DNA from: CAVQCX01 sp963711095 | GTDB taxonomy: Bacteria > Pseudomonadota > Gammaproteobacteria > Chromatiales > Chromatiaceae | Direction: 5' to 3' | DNA: 64,000 nt | Assembly (NCBI GenBank): GCA_963711095.1 | Contig: CAVQCX010000028.1 | Location: forward strand, 24,241 to 88,240 | In this document: positions 1 through 8,852 of the stretch, piece after piece | Layout of the letters: every line of letters begins with the position of its first letter | Numbering within the stretch: position 1 is the stretch's first letter | Position numbers and translations under genes: made by a program | Notes under the pieces: generated by a model | The model's input: the letters and a program-made list of their open reading frames with translations, nothing else | Databases searched by the model: none | Told to the model about the DNA's origin: nothing

Positions 1-1
1 C

Positions 2-1309
2 GGTGAGCAGATCATTGAGGCCCTGCAGCTGCACTTTCCGGCGATGAATGACGAGGAGGCCCGCGCACGCACGCTGCAGGCCCTGGAGCAGGTGCGCATC
101 CCCCGGGCGGCCGAGCGCATCGACGAATATCCGCACCGCCTGTCCGGCGGGCAACGCCAGCGCGTGATGATCGCCATGGCGATGGCCTGCGAGCCGGACC
201 TGCTGATCGCCGATGAGCCGACCACGGCCCTGGATGTGACGGTGCAGGCGGAGATCCTGCGCCTGATGAAGGACTTGCAGGCCCGGCGTGGCACCAGCAT
301 TCTGTTCATCACCCACGACTTCGGCGTGGTCTCCCGGATGGCCGACCGGCTGGCGGTGATGAGGCATGGCGAGATCGTTGAGTCGGGGCCTCTGCATGAC
401 GTGCTGGGCCACCCCGAGCACCCCTACACCCGCCAGCTGCTGGCCGCCCTGCCGGAGAATCTTTGCCGCGCCCGGGGTGTGCGGGCCCCGGCCCCGTCGC
501 CGCAAGGCCCCAGCGCGGCGCCGCTCATCGAGCTCAAGGGACTGCAGGTGTACTTTCCGGTTCGCAAAGGCGTGCTACGTCACACTGTGGACTGGATCCG
601 GGCTGTGGACGGCGTCGATCTGACCATCCCGCGCGGGCAGGTTCTGGCGCTGGTGGGGGAGTCCGGCTGCGGCAAGACCACCCTGGGGCGGGCGATCCTG
701 CGCCTGGTCGCCCCCACGGGTGGGAGCGTCTGGCTCGACGGCAGGGATCTCACCTCACTCAAGCCCCATGCCATGCGTCGAGTCCGGCGCCACCTGCAGA
801 TCGTGTTCCAGGACCCGATGTCCTCGCTCAACCCCAGGCTCTCGGTTGCGGCGGCGCTCACCGAGCCCATGGCCGCCCACGGCATCGGCGAGAGCCGCGA
901 GGAGCGCCTCGCGATGGCGGCCCGGGTGCTGGAGCAGGTGCAGCTCGAGCCCGAGCATCTCTGGCGCTACCCGCACGAGCTCTCGGGCGGGCAGCGCCAG
1001 CGCATCTGCATCGCCCGTGCCCTGGTGCTGGACCCGAAGCTCATCGTATGCGATGAGATTACCAGTGCCCTGGACGTCTCGGTCCAGGCGGAGATCCTCG
1101 GCCTGCTGCTGCGCCTGCAGCGCGAGCGCGACCTGACCCTGCTGTTCATTACGCACAATATTGGTGTCGTTGAATACGTGAGCAACCGGATGGCTGTGAT
1201 GCGCGAGGGGCGCATCGTCGAGCAGGGGCCCACGGAGCGCATCTCCGCCCAGCCGGAGCACCCTTACACCCGAGAGCTGCTGGCGGCGGTTCCTCGGGTT
1301 GCGCTGTAG
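2..1309 (+). CDS. yejF: Oligopeptide/microcin C-type ABC transporter ATPase, C-terminal part
   Basis: Partial gene that enters from the left edge; the frame is open from base 2, so the Met at 44 is internal. It is a double ATPase of the YejF/DppDF type. The first half keeps its signature LSGGQRQR and Walker B (LLIADEPTTALD), but its Walker A lies outside the window. The second half is complete: Walker A GESGCGKTT, signature LSGGQRQRICIARAL, Walker B and the switch His in LLFITHNIG. It ends in the EHPYTRELL tail typical of oligopeptide ATPases. It would energise uptake of peptides through inner-membrane permeases presumably encoded upstream. YejF is a family-level guess; other fused Dpp/Opp ATPases are possible. 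Confidence 0.85.
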   Translation, partial: GEQIIEALQLHFPAMNDEEARARTLQALEQVRIPRAAERIDEYPHRLSGGQRQRVMIAMAMACEPDLLIADEPTTALDVTVQAEILRLMKDLQARRGTSILFITHDFGVVSRMADRLAVMRHGEIVESGPLHDVLGHPEHPYTRQLLAALPENLCRARGVRAPAPSPQGPSAAPLIELKGLQVYFPVRKGVLRHTVDWIRAVDGVDLTIPRGQVLALVGESGCGKTTLGRAILRLVAPTGGSVWLDGRDLTSLKPHAMRRVRRHLQIVFQDPMSSLNPRLSVAAALTEPMAAHGIGESREERLAMAARVLEQVQLEPEHLWRYPHELSGGQRQRICIARALVLDPKLIVCDEITSALDVSVQAEILGLLLRLQRERDLTLLFITHNIGVVEYVSNRMAVMREGRIVEQGPTERISAQPEHPYTRELLAAVPRVAL

Positions 1310-1398
1310 GCCGGCGTCTCGCGACCGCGGTGGGACCCGGGGCTCGGGCGGCAGGATTGCGGGAGGTGGAGGACGGGCGTGTGCGCGGCCGCGCAGGC

Positions 1399-3123
1399 TC
1401 AGAGCTCGCTCTGCTCGGAGACCTCGAGGTACACCTTGATCTTCTGTCCCGGCTGAAGCGCAGTACCGGTGAGCTTGTTCCAGCGCTGGATGTCTTCGAT
1501 AGAGACCTTGAAGTGGCGCGAGATCTTGTACAGCGAGTCGCCGCTGCGGACGCTGTAGCGCAGCGACGGGCGATCCGTGCCGGACTTGCGCTGCGCGACG
1601 CTGCCGGTCTGCGCGTTCGACAGCACCAGGGTCCGGCCGGCGTGCAGCGTGCCCTTTGTGGATATGCCGTTCCATGCGGTCAGCTCGTGCACGCTCACGT
1701 TGTTGTTGTGGGCGATCGCCGAGAGTGTGTCCCCCGAGCGCACGATGTAGGTCGTGGGCCGCGCAGCTTTGGGCGCGCCCGCGGCGGCGGCCACGATCGT
1801 CCCACCGTTGTCCTCGCGGTAGGCGATGTCCGCGGCCGTGGCCACCGGAATCACCAGCTGGCGCCCTGTTCGCACCCGGTTGCTGGTCAGATCGTTCATG
1901 TCGCGCAGCACGTTCACCGTGGTCTGGAAGCGGCGCGCGATGCCTGGCAGGCTATCCCCGCGCCGGACCTGGTAACGGTCCCACTTCACCCGTTTGTCCG
2001 GATCGAGGTCCGCCAGAGCGCGCTCGAACTGCTCGCGCTGCTCCACCGGAATGAGCAGCTCGTACGGTCCTTCGGGGTCGGTGGCCCAGCGGTTGCAGCC
2101 GGGGTTGAGCACATGCAGCTTATCCAGCGATAGGCCGGCCAGCTGGGCGGCGATACCCAGGTCGATCTGGCCGCCCACATCCACTTCCGTGAAGTAAGGC
2201 TTGTCCGGGATGGGCATCAGGGTCAGACCGGCAGCCTCGGGGTCCTGGAACAGCTTGGCGACGCCGAACAGCTTGGGTACGTAGCTCTCGGTCTCCGCGG
2301 GCAGGTCGAGCGACCAGAAGTCGGTTGGTAGTCCCTGCCGCTGGTTGCGCTCGATGGCCTTCGCGACGTTGCCTGCGCCGGCATTGTAGGCCGCCAGGGT
2401 CAATGGCCAATCGCCGTCGAACTGGGCGTTGAGCTGGGCGAGATAATCCAGGGCCGCCCGGGTGGCTGCGACCACGTCCCTGCGGGCGTCATACCACCAG
2501 GTCCGCTTGAGCCCGAAGTCGTCGGCCGTGGACGGGATGAACTGCCAGATGCCGGCGGCCTGTCCGGGAGAGTAGGCAAATGGCTGGAATGCGCTCTCGA
2601 CAACCGGCAGCAGCGCGAGCTCGGCCGGCATGTTGCGCTTGTGCAGCTCGTCGAGAATAAAATGCATGTACGGGCGGGCGCGCTCCTGCACGCGCTCCAG
2701 GTAGTCCGGATGGGAGGCATACCATTCCCGCTCGTGCTCCACGCGTGGATCGTCGGGGATGGACAGCGCGAAACCATCTCGCAGTCGGTCCCAGATCAGG
2801 GGATCGCCCGTGCCGGATGTCTTGGACTGTCCCGGCCTGAAGGTCCCTGTCGCCGAGCACAGCTCGTCGGCGTCGTCGCTCTGTCCGGACGGGGCTGCGG
2901 CAGGGGTGCTGACTATCGGGCGATGAAACCCATTTTCCGCAGCTGTGCCGGAGACGGGCTCTGGCCCGACGCCGGAGCCGTCGGTCGCCATGCTGCTGCA
3001 GCCCGAGAGCAGGGCGCCGATCAGCAGGGTCGCGACGCCGAGGGCTGCACTGATTGTGCAGACACCGTGACCCGGGCGCTCGGTGGAGCGCAGGCCACTG
3101 TCGAATTCAAAGCCATCCCGCAT
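1399..3123 (-). CDS. mltD: Membrane-bound lytic murein transglycosylase D
   Basis: 574 aa lipoprotein. The N-terminus has a hydrophobic segment ending in a lipobox LLSGC, so it is probably anchored in the outer membrane. The middle is an SLT transglycosylase domain with the catalytic Glu in PVVESAFQP and the GIWQFIPSTA motif. Three LysM peptidoglycan-binding repeats follow, each starting with VR(R/S)GDSL or VRSGDTL. It cleaves the MurNAc-GlcNAc bond to give 1,6-anhydro muropeptides. The position next to a yafS-like methyltransferase, rnhA and dnaQ matches the usual gammaproteobacterial order, except that gloB is missing between mltD and the methyltransferase. An upstream start in the same frame is possible; the lipobox supports the region chosen. 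Confidence 0.93.
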   Translation of the reverse strand: MRDGFEFDSGLRSTERPGHGVCTISAALGVATLLIGALLSGCSSMATDGSGVGPEPVSGTAAENGFHRPIVSTPAAAPSGQSDDADELCSATGTFRPGQSKTSGTGDPLIWDRLRDGFALSIPDDPRVEHEREWYASHPDYLERVQERARPYMHFILDELHKRNMPAELALLPVVESAFQPFAYSPGQAAGIWQFIPSTADDFGLKRTWWYDARRDVVAATRAALDYLAQLNAQFDGDWPLTLAAYNAGAGNVAKAIERNQRQGLPTDFWSLDLPAETESYVPKLFGVAKLFQDPEAAGLTLMPIPDKPYFTEVDVGGQIDLGIAAQLAGLSLDKLHVLNPGCNRWATDPEGPYELLIPVEQREQFERALADLDPDKRVKWDRYQVRRGDSLPGIARRFQTTVNVLRDMNDLTSNRVRTGRQLVIPVATAADIAYREDNGGTIVAAAAGAPKAARPTTYIVRSGDTLSAIAHNNNVSVHELTAWNGISTKGTLHAGRTLVLSNAQTGSVAQRKSGTDRPSLRYSVRSGDSLYKISRHFKVSIEDIQRWNKLTGTALQPGQKIKVYLEVSEQSEL

Positions 3124-3168
3124 GGGTCAGTGGTTCTACCGTGGAGCAGCCAGCAAAGTTTTGTTAGT

Positions 3169-3191
3169 GTTTGCGGCGACTATACGCAAAC
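3169..3191. promoter_or_regulatory. Inverted repeat between divergent mltD and methyltransferase genes
   Basis: GTTTGCG (3169-3175) and CGCAAAC (3185-3191) form a perfect 7 bp inverted repeat with a 9 bp spacer in the 166 bp between two divergent starts. The AT-rich setting suggests an operator or promoter element. No known regulator motif is recognised. Confidence 0.3.
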
Positions 3192-3289
3192 AAGACTCGG
3201 TTTTTCAAGCCTGGTTTGCGTAGTTTTCCATGGGACCGGCGCGATTGCCCGGATATGTGCACAATCTGAGACCACGATCATCTTCCGTG

Positions 3290-4072
3290 ATGGCAGCTGC
3301 AGGCAATTTTCACGGCGCTGAGGAATCCTACGCCGCGGCCGCGGTCCGCGCCTGGTTCCGCGGTACGCCCGGTCGCATGCTCCTGGAGCAGGAGCATGCC
3401 CTGCTCCAGGAGCAGCTGCCCGACCTGTTCGGTTATTATCTGGTCCAGCTGGGATTCCTCGGCGAAGTGCCGGAGGCGGCCCTTGCGGTGCGCATACGCC
3501 AGCGTCTGGTCATCGGCGTGGACGGGCCGGTCCCGGGTGGGGTGATCGCGGTGTCGGCGCACCTCACGCAGCTACCCATCGGGACCGACAGTGTGGACGC
3601 GGTGCTGCTCACTCACACTCTGGATTTCGCGGCCGATCCGCACCAGGTGCTGCGCGAGGTGGACCGCATCCTGATTCCCGAGGGGCGGCTGATCCTGATC
3701 GGATTCAATTCGCTCAGCCTCTGGGGATTGCGTCGGCTTTGGCCACCGACCAGGAAGCGGATCCCCTGGAATGCCCGGTTCATCGGAGCCCTGCGCATCC
3801 ACGATTGGCTCGGGCTGCTCGGCTTCGAGGTCGAGCTGACCCATTACCTGATGTTCTGTCCGCCGCTACGCAGAGAGGGCATGATGCGCAGGCTGGCATT
3901 TCTGGATCGTCTCGGCGCCCGCTGTTGCCTGCCGCTCGGGGGTGCCTACATGATACGGGCGGTCAAGCGCGTGGCCAGGCTCACGCCCATTGAGCCGGCG
4001 TGGCGGGCCAAGCCCAGGCTGCTCAGCGGACGCGCGGTCGAGCCTACGACGAGGGCAGGGGCCATTGACTGA
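3290..4072 (+). CDS. Class I SAM-dependent methyltransferase (YafS-like)
   Basis: About 260 aa. The core has the features of a small methyltransferase domain: a segment DSVDAVLLTHTLDFAADP followed by EVDRILIPEGRLILIGFN, which correspond to the post-II strand and the motif III loop of this fold. The classical GxGxG motif I is not obvious, and the protein ends with an Arg-rich tail. Its position between mltD and rnhA matches the uncharacterised yafS gene of enterobacteria. I chose ATG 3290 (GTG 3287 is next to it) because the ORF upstream of it has no family-like content. The stop overlaps the rnhA start, suggesting coupled translation. Substrate unknown. Confidence 0.75.
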   Translation: MAAAGNFHGAEESYAAAAVRAWFRGTPGRMLLEQEHALLQEQLPDLFGYYLVQLGFLGEVPEAALAVRIRQRLVIGVDGPVPGGVIAVSAHLTQLPIGTDSVDAVLLTHTLDFAADPHQVLREVDRILIPEGRLILIGFNSLSLWGLRRLWPPTRKRIPWNARFIGALRIHDWLGLLGFEVELTHYLMFCPPLRREGMMRRLAFLDRLGARCCLPLGGAYMIRAVKRVARLTPIEPAWRAKPRLLSGRAVEPTTRAGAID

Positions 4073-4508
4073 GCTTGTGGAGATATTTACCGACGGTGCC
4101 TGCCGGGGCAATCCGGGGCCCGGCGGCTGGGGCTCGGTGCTGCGCTTCAAGGACTCGGAGAAGCGGCTGCACGGAGGCGAGCCCCTGACCACCAACAACC
4201 GCATGGAGCTCACGGCGGTCATCAAGGCGCTGGAGGCGCTCAAGCGCCGCTGCCGGGTCCGCGTTACCACGGACTCGCAATACGTCAAGAAGGGCATCAC
4301 CGAGTGGATCGTGCAGTGGAAGCGAAGGGATTGGCGCACCGCCTCGCGCAGCCCCGTAAAGAATGTCGACCTGTGGAAAGCGCTCGATGTGCTGGTCGGC
4401 CAGCACGAGGTGGAATGGGCCTGGGTGCGCGGCCACAGCGGACACCCCGGCAATGAGCTCGCGGATCAGTTGGCCAACCGCGGCATCGACGAGCTTTCCA
4501 AGCGATGA
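4065..4508 (+). CDS. rnhA: Ribonuclease HI
   Basis: 147 aa, standard length. It degrades the RNA strand of RNA-DNA hybrids. All catalytic residues are visible: Asp in IFTDGACRGNPGPGGWG, Glu in NNRMELTAVIKALE, Asp in TTDSQYVKKGI, and the His/Asp pair in VRGHSGHPGNELADQLA. The start is taken as TTG 4065, which overlaps the methyltransferase stop and has a purine-rich GAGGGCAGGGG just upstream. GTG 4077 is an alternative and would match the E. coli N-terminus more closely. The gene is paired with dnaQ, but here both are on the same strand, with a separate promoter-like site between them. Confidence 0.95.
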   Translation: MTELVEIFTDGACRGNPGPGGWGSVLRFKDSEKRLHGGEPLTTNNRMELTAVIKALEALKRRCRVRVTTDSQYVKKGITEWIVQWKRRDWRTASRSPVKNVDLWKALDVLVGQHEVEWAWVRGHSGHPGNELADQLANRGIDELSKR

Positions 4509-4535
4509 CCCCGCCCGGCCCCAGGGTCCTATAAT
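4506..4535 (+). promoter_or_regulatory. Predicted sigma70 promoter of dnaQ
   Basis: A perfect TATAAT lies at 4530-4535, just after the rnhA stop. A weak TGACCC at 4506-4511 gives an 18 bp spacer. Transcription would start around 4542, which is where the heptamer repeat begins. Confidence 0.5.
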
Positions 4536-4542
4536 CTTTGCC

Positions 4543-4601
<59 letters not shown>

Positions 4602-4607
4602 CCGCCC

Positions 4608-5345
4608 ATGCGCCAGATCGTCCTCGATACCGAGACCACCGGACTCGAGCCCGAAGAGGGCCACCGCATCATAGAGATCGGATGTGTCGAGCTGATGGAC
4701 CGTCGACTGACGGGCAACAATTTTCATCAATACTTCAATCCGGATCGCGGGATCGACGAGGGGGCCGTCCATGTGCATGGCCTGACCGGCGAGTTTCTCG
4801 CGGACAAGCCCCGCTTCGCAGACCTGGTCGGAGACCTGCTGGCGTATCTTCGTGGTGCCGAGCTGATTATCCACAACGCCCCGTTCGACCTGGGCTTTCT
4901 GAGCCACGAGCTGGAACTGCTGGGCGGGGATGCGGCCACGCTCGATCGTTGCTGCAGCGTCATCGACACGCTGGTGCTGGCGCGCAAGCTGCATCCGGGT
5001 CAGCGCAATAGCCTCGATGCGCTGTGCAAGCGCTACGGAGTGGACAATTCGCATCGGGATCTGCATGGCGCCCTGCTCGATGCCGAGATCCTCGCCGACG
5101 TCTATCTGGCTATGACCGGGGGCCAGGCCGATCTGGGTCTGGACGGCACGGCGGAACGACCGGCCGAGCGCCACGCCAAGGCCGAGACACGCCGCCTTTC
5201 CGGTGACCGGCCCGCCCTGCGCATCGTGCGTGCGCACCAGGACGAGGCCCGGGCCCACGCCGCACGTCTGCGCGCCATCGATCAGGCGAGCGGCGGGCGC
5301 TGTCTGTGGCTGAAGCTGGAGCCGGGGTTGCCGGAAGACCGCTGA
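4608..5345 (+). CDS. dnaQ: DNA polymerase III epsilon subunit (3'-5' proofreading exonuclease)
   Basis: 245 aa, normal length. DEDDh exonuclease: Asp and Glu in LDTETTGLEPEEGH, Asp in HNAPFDLGFLSHEL, and His plus Asp in DNSHRDLHGALLDAEILADVY. The C-terminal third would bind the polymerase alpha subunit. It proofreads replication errors, so its expression level affects the mutation rate. The start ATG follows the array of eight heptamers, and no Shine-Dalgarno sequence is visible between the array and the ATG. Confidence 0.95.
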   Translation: MRQIVLDTETTGLEPEEGHRIIEIGCVELMDRRLTGNNFHQYFNPDRGIDEGAVHVHGLTGEFLADKPRFADLVGDLLAYLRGAELIIHNAPFDLGFLSHELELLGGDAATLDRCCSVIDTLVLARKLHPGQRNSLDALCKRYGVDNSHRDLHGALLDAEILADVYLAMTGGQADLGLDGTAERPAERHAKAETRRLSGDRPALRIVRAHQDEARAHAARLRAIDQASGGRCLWLKLEPGLPEDR

Positions 5346-5355
5346 GTGAGGGAGA

Positions 5356-5862
5356 TCAGTCGAGCTCGGTCCGACCGCGCAGGGGAAGCTGCAGACGGCC
5401 CTTAAGCTCCCAATCCCCCTGGGGCGAGGAGAGCGTGATGTGCCAGTGGACGTTCGCCGGCGGGGCGTGGTGTATGGCGAACTCCCCCCCTCCCAGCGCC
5501 GGCAGGCGGAGGGTCTCGTCCTCCCCGGCCCGGGTGGGGTGGACCAGGGCCAGATCCAGGTACGGCAGCTGTATGGCCTGCTCGCCCTTGAGTGTCACGC
5601 GAAGCTCCTGCCCCTGTTCATCGAACCGCACGTCCGCCCTGAGCCCCAGCTCGCGCGCCTTGTCGACCCGTGCCAAGTCCTGGTTGATGGCCAGACCTTC
5701 CTTGTAATAGTCATCCCGGACCAGGCTGTCGGCGTCGGTGGCCGCCAGGATGTAGGTCGCTATGCCGGCGACCACTGCGATCGCGGGCAGCGAAAACACC
5801 GCCCAGGGCCAGAATTGCCGGTACCAGGGTTGGTCGTCTTCTACAGGGGGTCGGTAGCTCAT
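5356..5862 (-). CDS. fixH: FixH-family protein of the cbb3 oxidase accessory set
   Basis: 168 aa with one N-terminal membrane segment (about residues 15-40, PWAVFSLPAIAVVAGIATYI) followed by the YYKEGLAINQD motif typical of FixH and a periplasmic beta-rich domain. FixH proteins are linked to copper handling during cbb3-type oxidase assembly. It lies 6 bp downstream of ccoG on the same strand and is surely cotranscribed. The family match is firm; its exact biochemical role is not established. Confidence 0.85.
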   Translation of the reverse strand: MSYRPPVEDDQPWYRQFWPWAVFSLPAIAVVAGIATYILAATDADSLVRDDYYKEGLAINQDLARVDKARELGLRADVRFDEQGQELRVTLKGEQAIQLPYLDLALVHPTRAGEDETLRLPALGGGEFAIHHAPPANVHWHITLSSPQGDWELKGRLQLPLRGRTELD

Positions 5863-5868
5863 CGCAGG

Positions 5869-7287
5869 TCACCTGGTCGCGGGGCCCAGAAATCGCCCGG
5901 TCTGCTCGAGTCGAAGCCCGGGCGTGGTGAGCGATTCAATCAGGAAGTGCAGCTCGGAGCTCGGGGACTTGAGGTTGACGGGGTCCACCCGCACGCGCAC
6001 TGGCAGGGCCAGCACTGCCCCACCCTGGACGCTGATGTCTCCGGCGCGGTTGATCAGCTCGGCGCCTTGGATCCCGGATACCGAAAGCCGGTAGGTCTGC
6101 TCGTGGTCTGTCATGTTGATGATCTTCAGCGTGTAGACATTCTCGGCGTAGCCCTCCGGCGTCTCCAGATACAAGGCGTTACGGTCCCGGATGATGTCCA
6201 TCTCCAGGGGCACGCGCACCGCCAGCGCCGTGACCAGGGCCCCGAACAGGATCAACAGCAAGCTGGCATAGACGATGACTCGCGGACGCAGCAGATGGCT
6301 CTTGCCGCCTTCGAGGGCATTCTCCGTGGTGTAGCGGACCAGCCCCTTGGGGTAGCCCATCTTGTCCATCACATCATCGCAGGCATCGACGCAGGCGGCG
6401 CAGCCGATGCATTGGTACTGCAGGCCGTCGCGGATATCGATCCCGGTCGGACAGACCTGTACGCAGATCTGGCAGTTGATGCAGTCGCCGAGCCCTTGGG
6501 CCAAGTAGTCGGCGCCTTTTTTGCGGGACCCGCGCGGCTCGCCGCGCTTCTCGTCGTAAGCGATCAGCAGGGTATCCCGGTCGAACATGGCGCTCTGAAA
6601 GCGCGCATAGGGGCACATGTAGATGCAGACCTGCTCGCGCATGAAGCCGGCGTTGCCCCAGGTGGCGAGCCCGTAGAAAAGTATCCAGAAGGCCTCCCAG
6701 GGGCCGAGGTCGAAAGCCAGGAGCTCCGCCGAGAGTGTTTTGATCGGTGTGAACCAGCCGACGAAAGTGAAGCCCGTCCAGAGCGCGAACGCGAGCCAGG
6801 CCGCGTGCTTGGCGCCCCTGAGGGCGAGCTTGCGCCCCGACAAGGGGGCCTTGTCGAGCTTCATCTGGTCCTTGCGATCACCTTCGATCTTGCGCTCGAT
6901 CCATATGAAGATCTCTGTCCACACGGTCTGGGGGCAGGCGTATCCGCACCAGAGCCGGCCTGCCAGCGCAGTGAAGAAGAACAGCGACAGGGCAGCGATG
7001 ATCAGCAGCAGCGAAAGGTAGATGAAATCCTGGGGCCAGAGCGTCAATCCGAAGATGTAGAACTTGCGGGCGGGCAGGTCGAAGAGCACTGCCTGGCGCC
7101 CACCCCAGCTCACCCAGGGCAGCCCATAGAAGATCCCGAGCAGCCCCACCATGGCCAGGCTGCGAAAGAACGCGAAGATGCCGTGGACCTCTCGGGGATA
7201 GATCTTCTCGCGCTTGCGATACAGCTCGCCCTCGACGTCGTCGGTACCGGGCTGCTGGGGCTGCCTGTTGAGGTTTTCGGCGGACAT
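5869..7287 (-). CDS. ccoG: Cytochrome c oxidase accessory protein CcoG (RdxA/FixG)
   Basis: 472 aa polyferredoxin-like membrane protein. Several hydrophobic helices occupy the N-terminal half. Two [4Fe-4S] motifs follow, CxxCxxxCxxxCP (CINCQICVQVCPTG) and CxxCxxCxxxC (CIGCAACVDAC), and the C-terminus is a periplasmic Ig-like domain. CcoG reduces copper during assembly of the CuB centre of cbb3 oxidases. I chose ATG 7287 (MSAENLNRQ); the frame stays open to 7359, but the extra 24 residues are Arg-rich and unlike the family. It follows a small membrane protein gene and precedes fixH. Confidence 0.92.
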   Translation of the reverse strand: MSAENLNRQPQQPGTDDVEGELYRKREKIYPREVHGIFAFFRSLAMVGLLGIFYGLPWVSWGGRQAVLFDLPARKFYIFGLTLWPQDFIYLSLLLIIAALSLFFFTALAGRLWCGYACPQTVWTEIFIWIERKIEGDRKDQMKLDKAPLSGRKLALRGAKHAAWLAFALWTGFTFVGWFTPIKTLSAELLAFDLGPWEAFWILFYGLATWGNAGFMREQVCIYMCPYARFQSAMFDRDTLLIAYDEKRGEPRGSRKKGADYLAQGLGDCINCQICVQVCPTGIDIRDGLQYQCIGCAACVDACDDVMDKMGYPKGLVRYTTENALEGGKSHLLRPRVIVYASLLLILFGALVTALAVRVPLEMDIIRDRNALYLETPEGYAENVYTLKIINMTDHEQTYRLSVSGIQGAELINRAGDISVQGGAVLALPVRVRVDPVNLKSPSSELHFLIESLTTPGLRLEQTGRFLGPATR

Positions 7288-7402
7288 GGCGTCGATCGCT
7301 TGGCGGTGAATATGGGAGCTGCGCACTATGCGACGGCGGCTGGCCCGGCGCATTGACAAACCGCAATTGCCCTGGCGGGCATCCCGGGTGCCCTGTGCAG
7401 AC

Positions 7403-7702
7403 TCACGCGCCCGGGTCCCGGGTCCTGGGCTCGGGCCTGCAGGGCCGGCGGAAATAACAGGTCAGGGCGCTGGAGGCCGAGGTCAGGATCCAGAACAGGA
7501 AGAAACCGATGGAGTAGCCGCCGAGCCGGCTGATGTCGATATTACCCCAAGTACAGGCCGCGAGGCTTTGAGGGTCGAAGGCCGTGAAGAACAGGACCGT
7601 GGCAACGCCGGCGGTGAGGAAGGAAGGCCAGAGCACCGACACGATCCGTTGCACCGTCGGGATCTGCAGATCGGGGTCACGGGTCGCTTGCTGCGTGGGC
7701 AT
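7403..7702 (-). CDS. Small two-helix membrane protein of the cco region
   Basis: 99 aa with two predicted membrane segments (around VLWPSFLTAGVATVLFFTAF and GGYSIGFFLFWILTSASSAL). I recognise it as the kind of small conserved protein found beside cbb3 oxidase genes, but I know no function. An AGGAA ribosome binding site precedes ATG 7702. A terminator separates it from ccoP, so this gene with ccoG and fixH may depend on read-through or on its own promoter. Confidence 0.7.
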   Translation of the reverse strand: MPTQQATRDPDLQIPTVQRIVSVLWPSFLTAGVATVLFFTAFDPQSLAACTWGNIDISRLGGYSIGFFLFWILTSASSALTCYFRRPCRPEPRTRDPGA

Positions 7703-7718
7703 CGGTGGTTCCTGTGAA

Positions 7719-7750
7719 GAAAAAACGCCCGGTTAGTCTAACACCGGGCG
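7719..7750 (-). terminator. Intrinsic terminator after ccoP
   Basis: On the minus strand CGCCCGGT (7750-7743) pairs with ACCGGGCG (7733-7726), and a run of six T follows directly. It lies 25 bp after the ccoP stop and closes the ccoNOQP operon. Confidence 0.9.
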
Positions 7751-7774
7751 CAGGAGTTTATCAGCGGTCTGCTG

Positions 7775-8677
7775 TCAGTTCGACAGGCTGTAAACGTAGG
7801 CCGCCAGCAGATGGATCTTGTCGGCACTATTGGGACCAAACCGGTCCTTGTGGGCGGGCATGAGGCCGTTGCGACCGCCCATGATGGTCTGCTTGATGGT
7901 GCCTGGGCTGCCGCCATACAGCCATACATTGTCCGTGAGGTTGGGGGCGCCCAGCAGCTGGTTGCCCTTGGCGTCCATCCCGTGGCAGGCGATGCAGTTG
8001 GTCATGAAGATCTTCTTGCCCGCGGCCGCCTTGGCGGCGTCCGGCTCGCGGCCGCTGAGGCTCAGCACGTAGGCGGCAGCCTTGTCGGCACCGTCTTCGC
8101 CGATCACCGGCCCCCAGGCTGGCATAGCGGCCTGACGCCCGTTGGTGATCGTGGCGGTGATCGCCTCCGGTGTGCCGCCATAGAGCCAGTCATTGTCCGA
8201 CAGGTTGGGGTAGCCGGCGGAGCCCTGGGCGTCGGAGCCGTGGCACCCGACACAGTCGGAGGCGAGGAACAGGCGCTGGCCCATGCCCACGGCGTCGCTG
8301 TTCTTGGCCAGCTCGGGAATGGCAACATCCCGGTACTGCGCGTAGATCGGTCCGTATTTCTTTTCAGCGGCCTGCATCTCGCCGATGTACTGGCCCTCCT
8401 TGGTCCAGCCGAGCGCGCCCCCCCAGAGTCCGGGGTAGAGGATGTAATAGATGATGCCGAAAATCAGCGTCGCATAGAACATCCACAGCCACCACCGGGG
8501 CAGCGGGTTGTTGTACTCCTGCAGGTTTCCGTCCCAGGTGTGACCGGTGACATCGCCCGCAACGGCCTCGCCTTCCCGCCGGCGCGTGCTCCACCAGATC
8601 AGCCAGAAGCAGGCGAGGATATTGCCCACGCTCAGGACGATGATCCACCCCTGCCAGAATGCACTCATGTCACTCAT
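7775..8677 (-). CDS. ccoP: cbb3-type cytochrome c oxidase subunit III (dihaem cytochrome c)
   Basis: 300 aa. Two N-terminal membrane helices are followed by two cytochrome c domains with haem motifs CVGCH (about residue 140) and CIACH (about residue 230). CcoP carries electrons from soluble cytochromes to CcoO and CcoN. The start ATGAGTGACATGAGT overlaps the end of ccoQ by 8 bp. It is the last gene of the ccoNOQP operon. Confidence 0.95.
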   Translation of the reverse strand: MSDMSAFWQGWIIVLSVGNILACFWLIWWSTRRREGEAVAGDVTGHTWDGNLQEYNNPLPRWWLWMFYATLIFGIIYYILYPGLWGGALGWTKEGQYIGEMQAAEKKYGPIYAQYRDVAIPELAKNSDAVGMGQRLFLASDCVGCHGSDAQGSAGYPNLSDNDWLYGGTPEAITATITNGRQAAMPAWGPVIGEDGADKAAAYVLSLSGREPDAAKAAAGKKIFMTNCIACHGMDAKGNQLLGAPNLTDNVWLYGGSPGTIKQTIMGGRNGLMPAHKDRFGPNSADKIHLLAAYVYSLSN

Positions 8678-8849
8678 GATCTTTTTCCTTCTTCATGGTT
8701 GCCTCGTGCAGCTCTTCGTCTGCAAAAGGCAAGTTGGCGGCTTCGTCAAACGATTTCTTCCGCTTCTTGCCATAGGCCCAGACCACGATGCCGATGAATA
8801 GGACCAGCAGCACAATGGTGTGCCAGGATCTGAAGTCGTTGATGTCCAT
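8670..8849 (-). CDS. ccoQ: cbb3-type cytochrome c oxidase subunit IV
   Basis: 59 aa, starting MDINDFRSWHTIVLLVLF. One membrane helix is followed by a charged tail with KKRKKSFDEAANLPFADEE, the family hallmark. CcoQ stabilises the cbb3 complex. It sits 3 bp after ccoO and overlaps ccoP by 8 bp. Found by reading the minus strand between ccoO and ccoP. Confidence 0.93.
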   Translation of the reverse strand: MDINDFRSWHTIVLLVLFIGIVVWAYGKKRKKSFDEAANLPFADEELHEATMKKEKDHE

Positions 8850-8852
8850 CGT

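Noticed and set aside
5440..7356. 638-codon plus-strand ORF across fixH and ccoG
   Set aside because: Shadow frame; the minus-strand genes have clear motifs and membrane segments.
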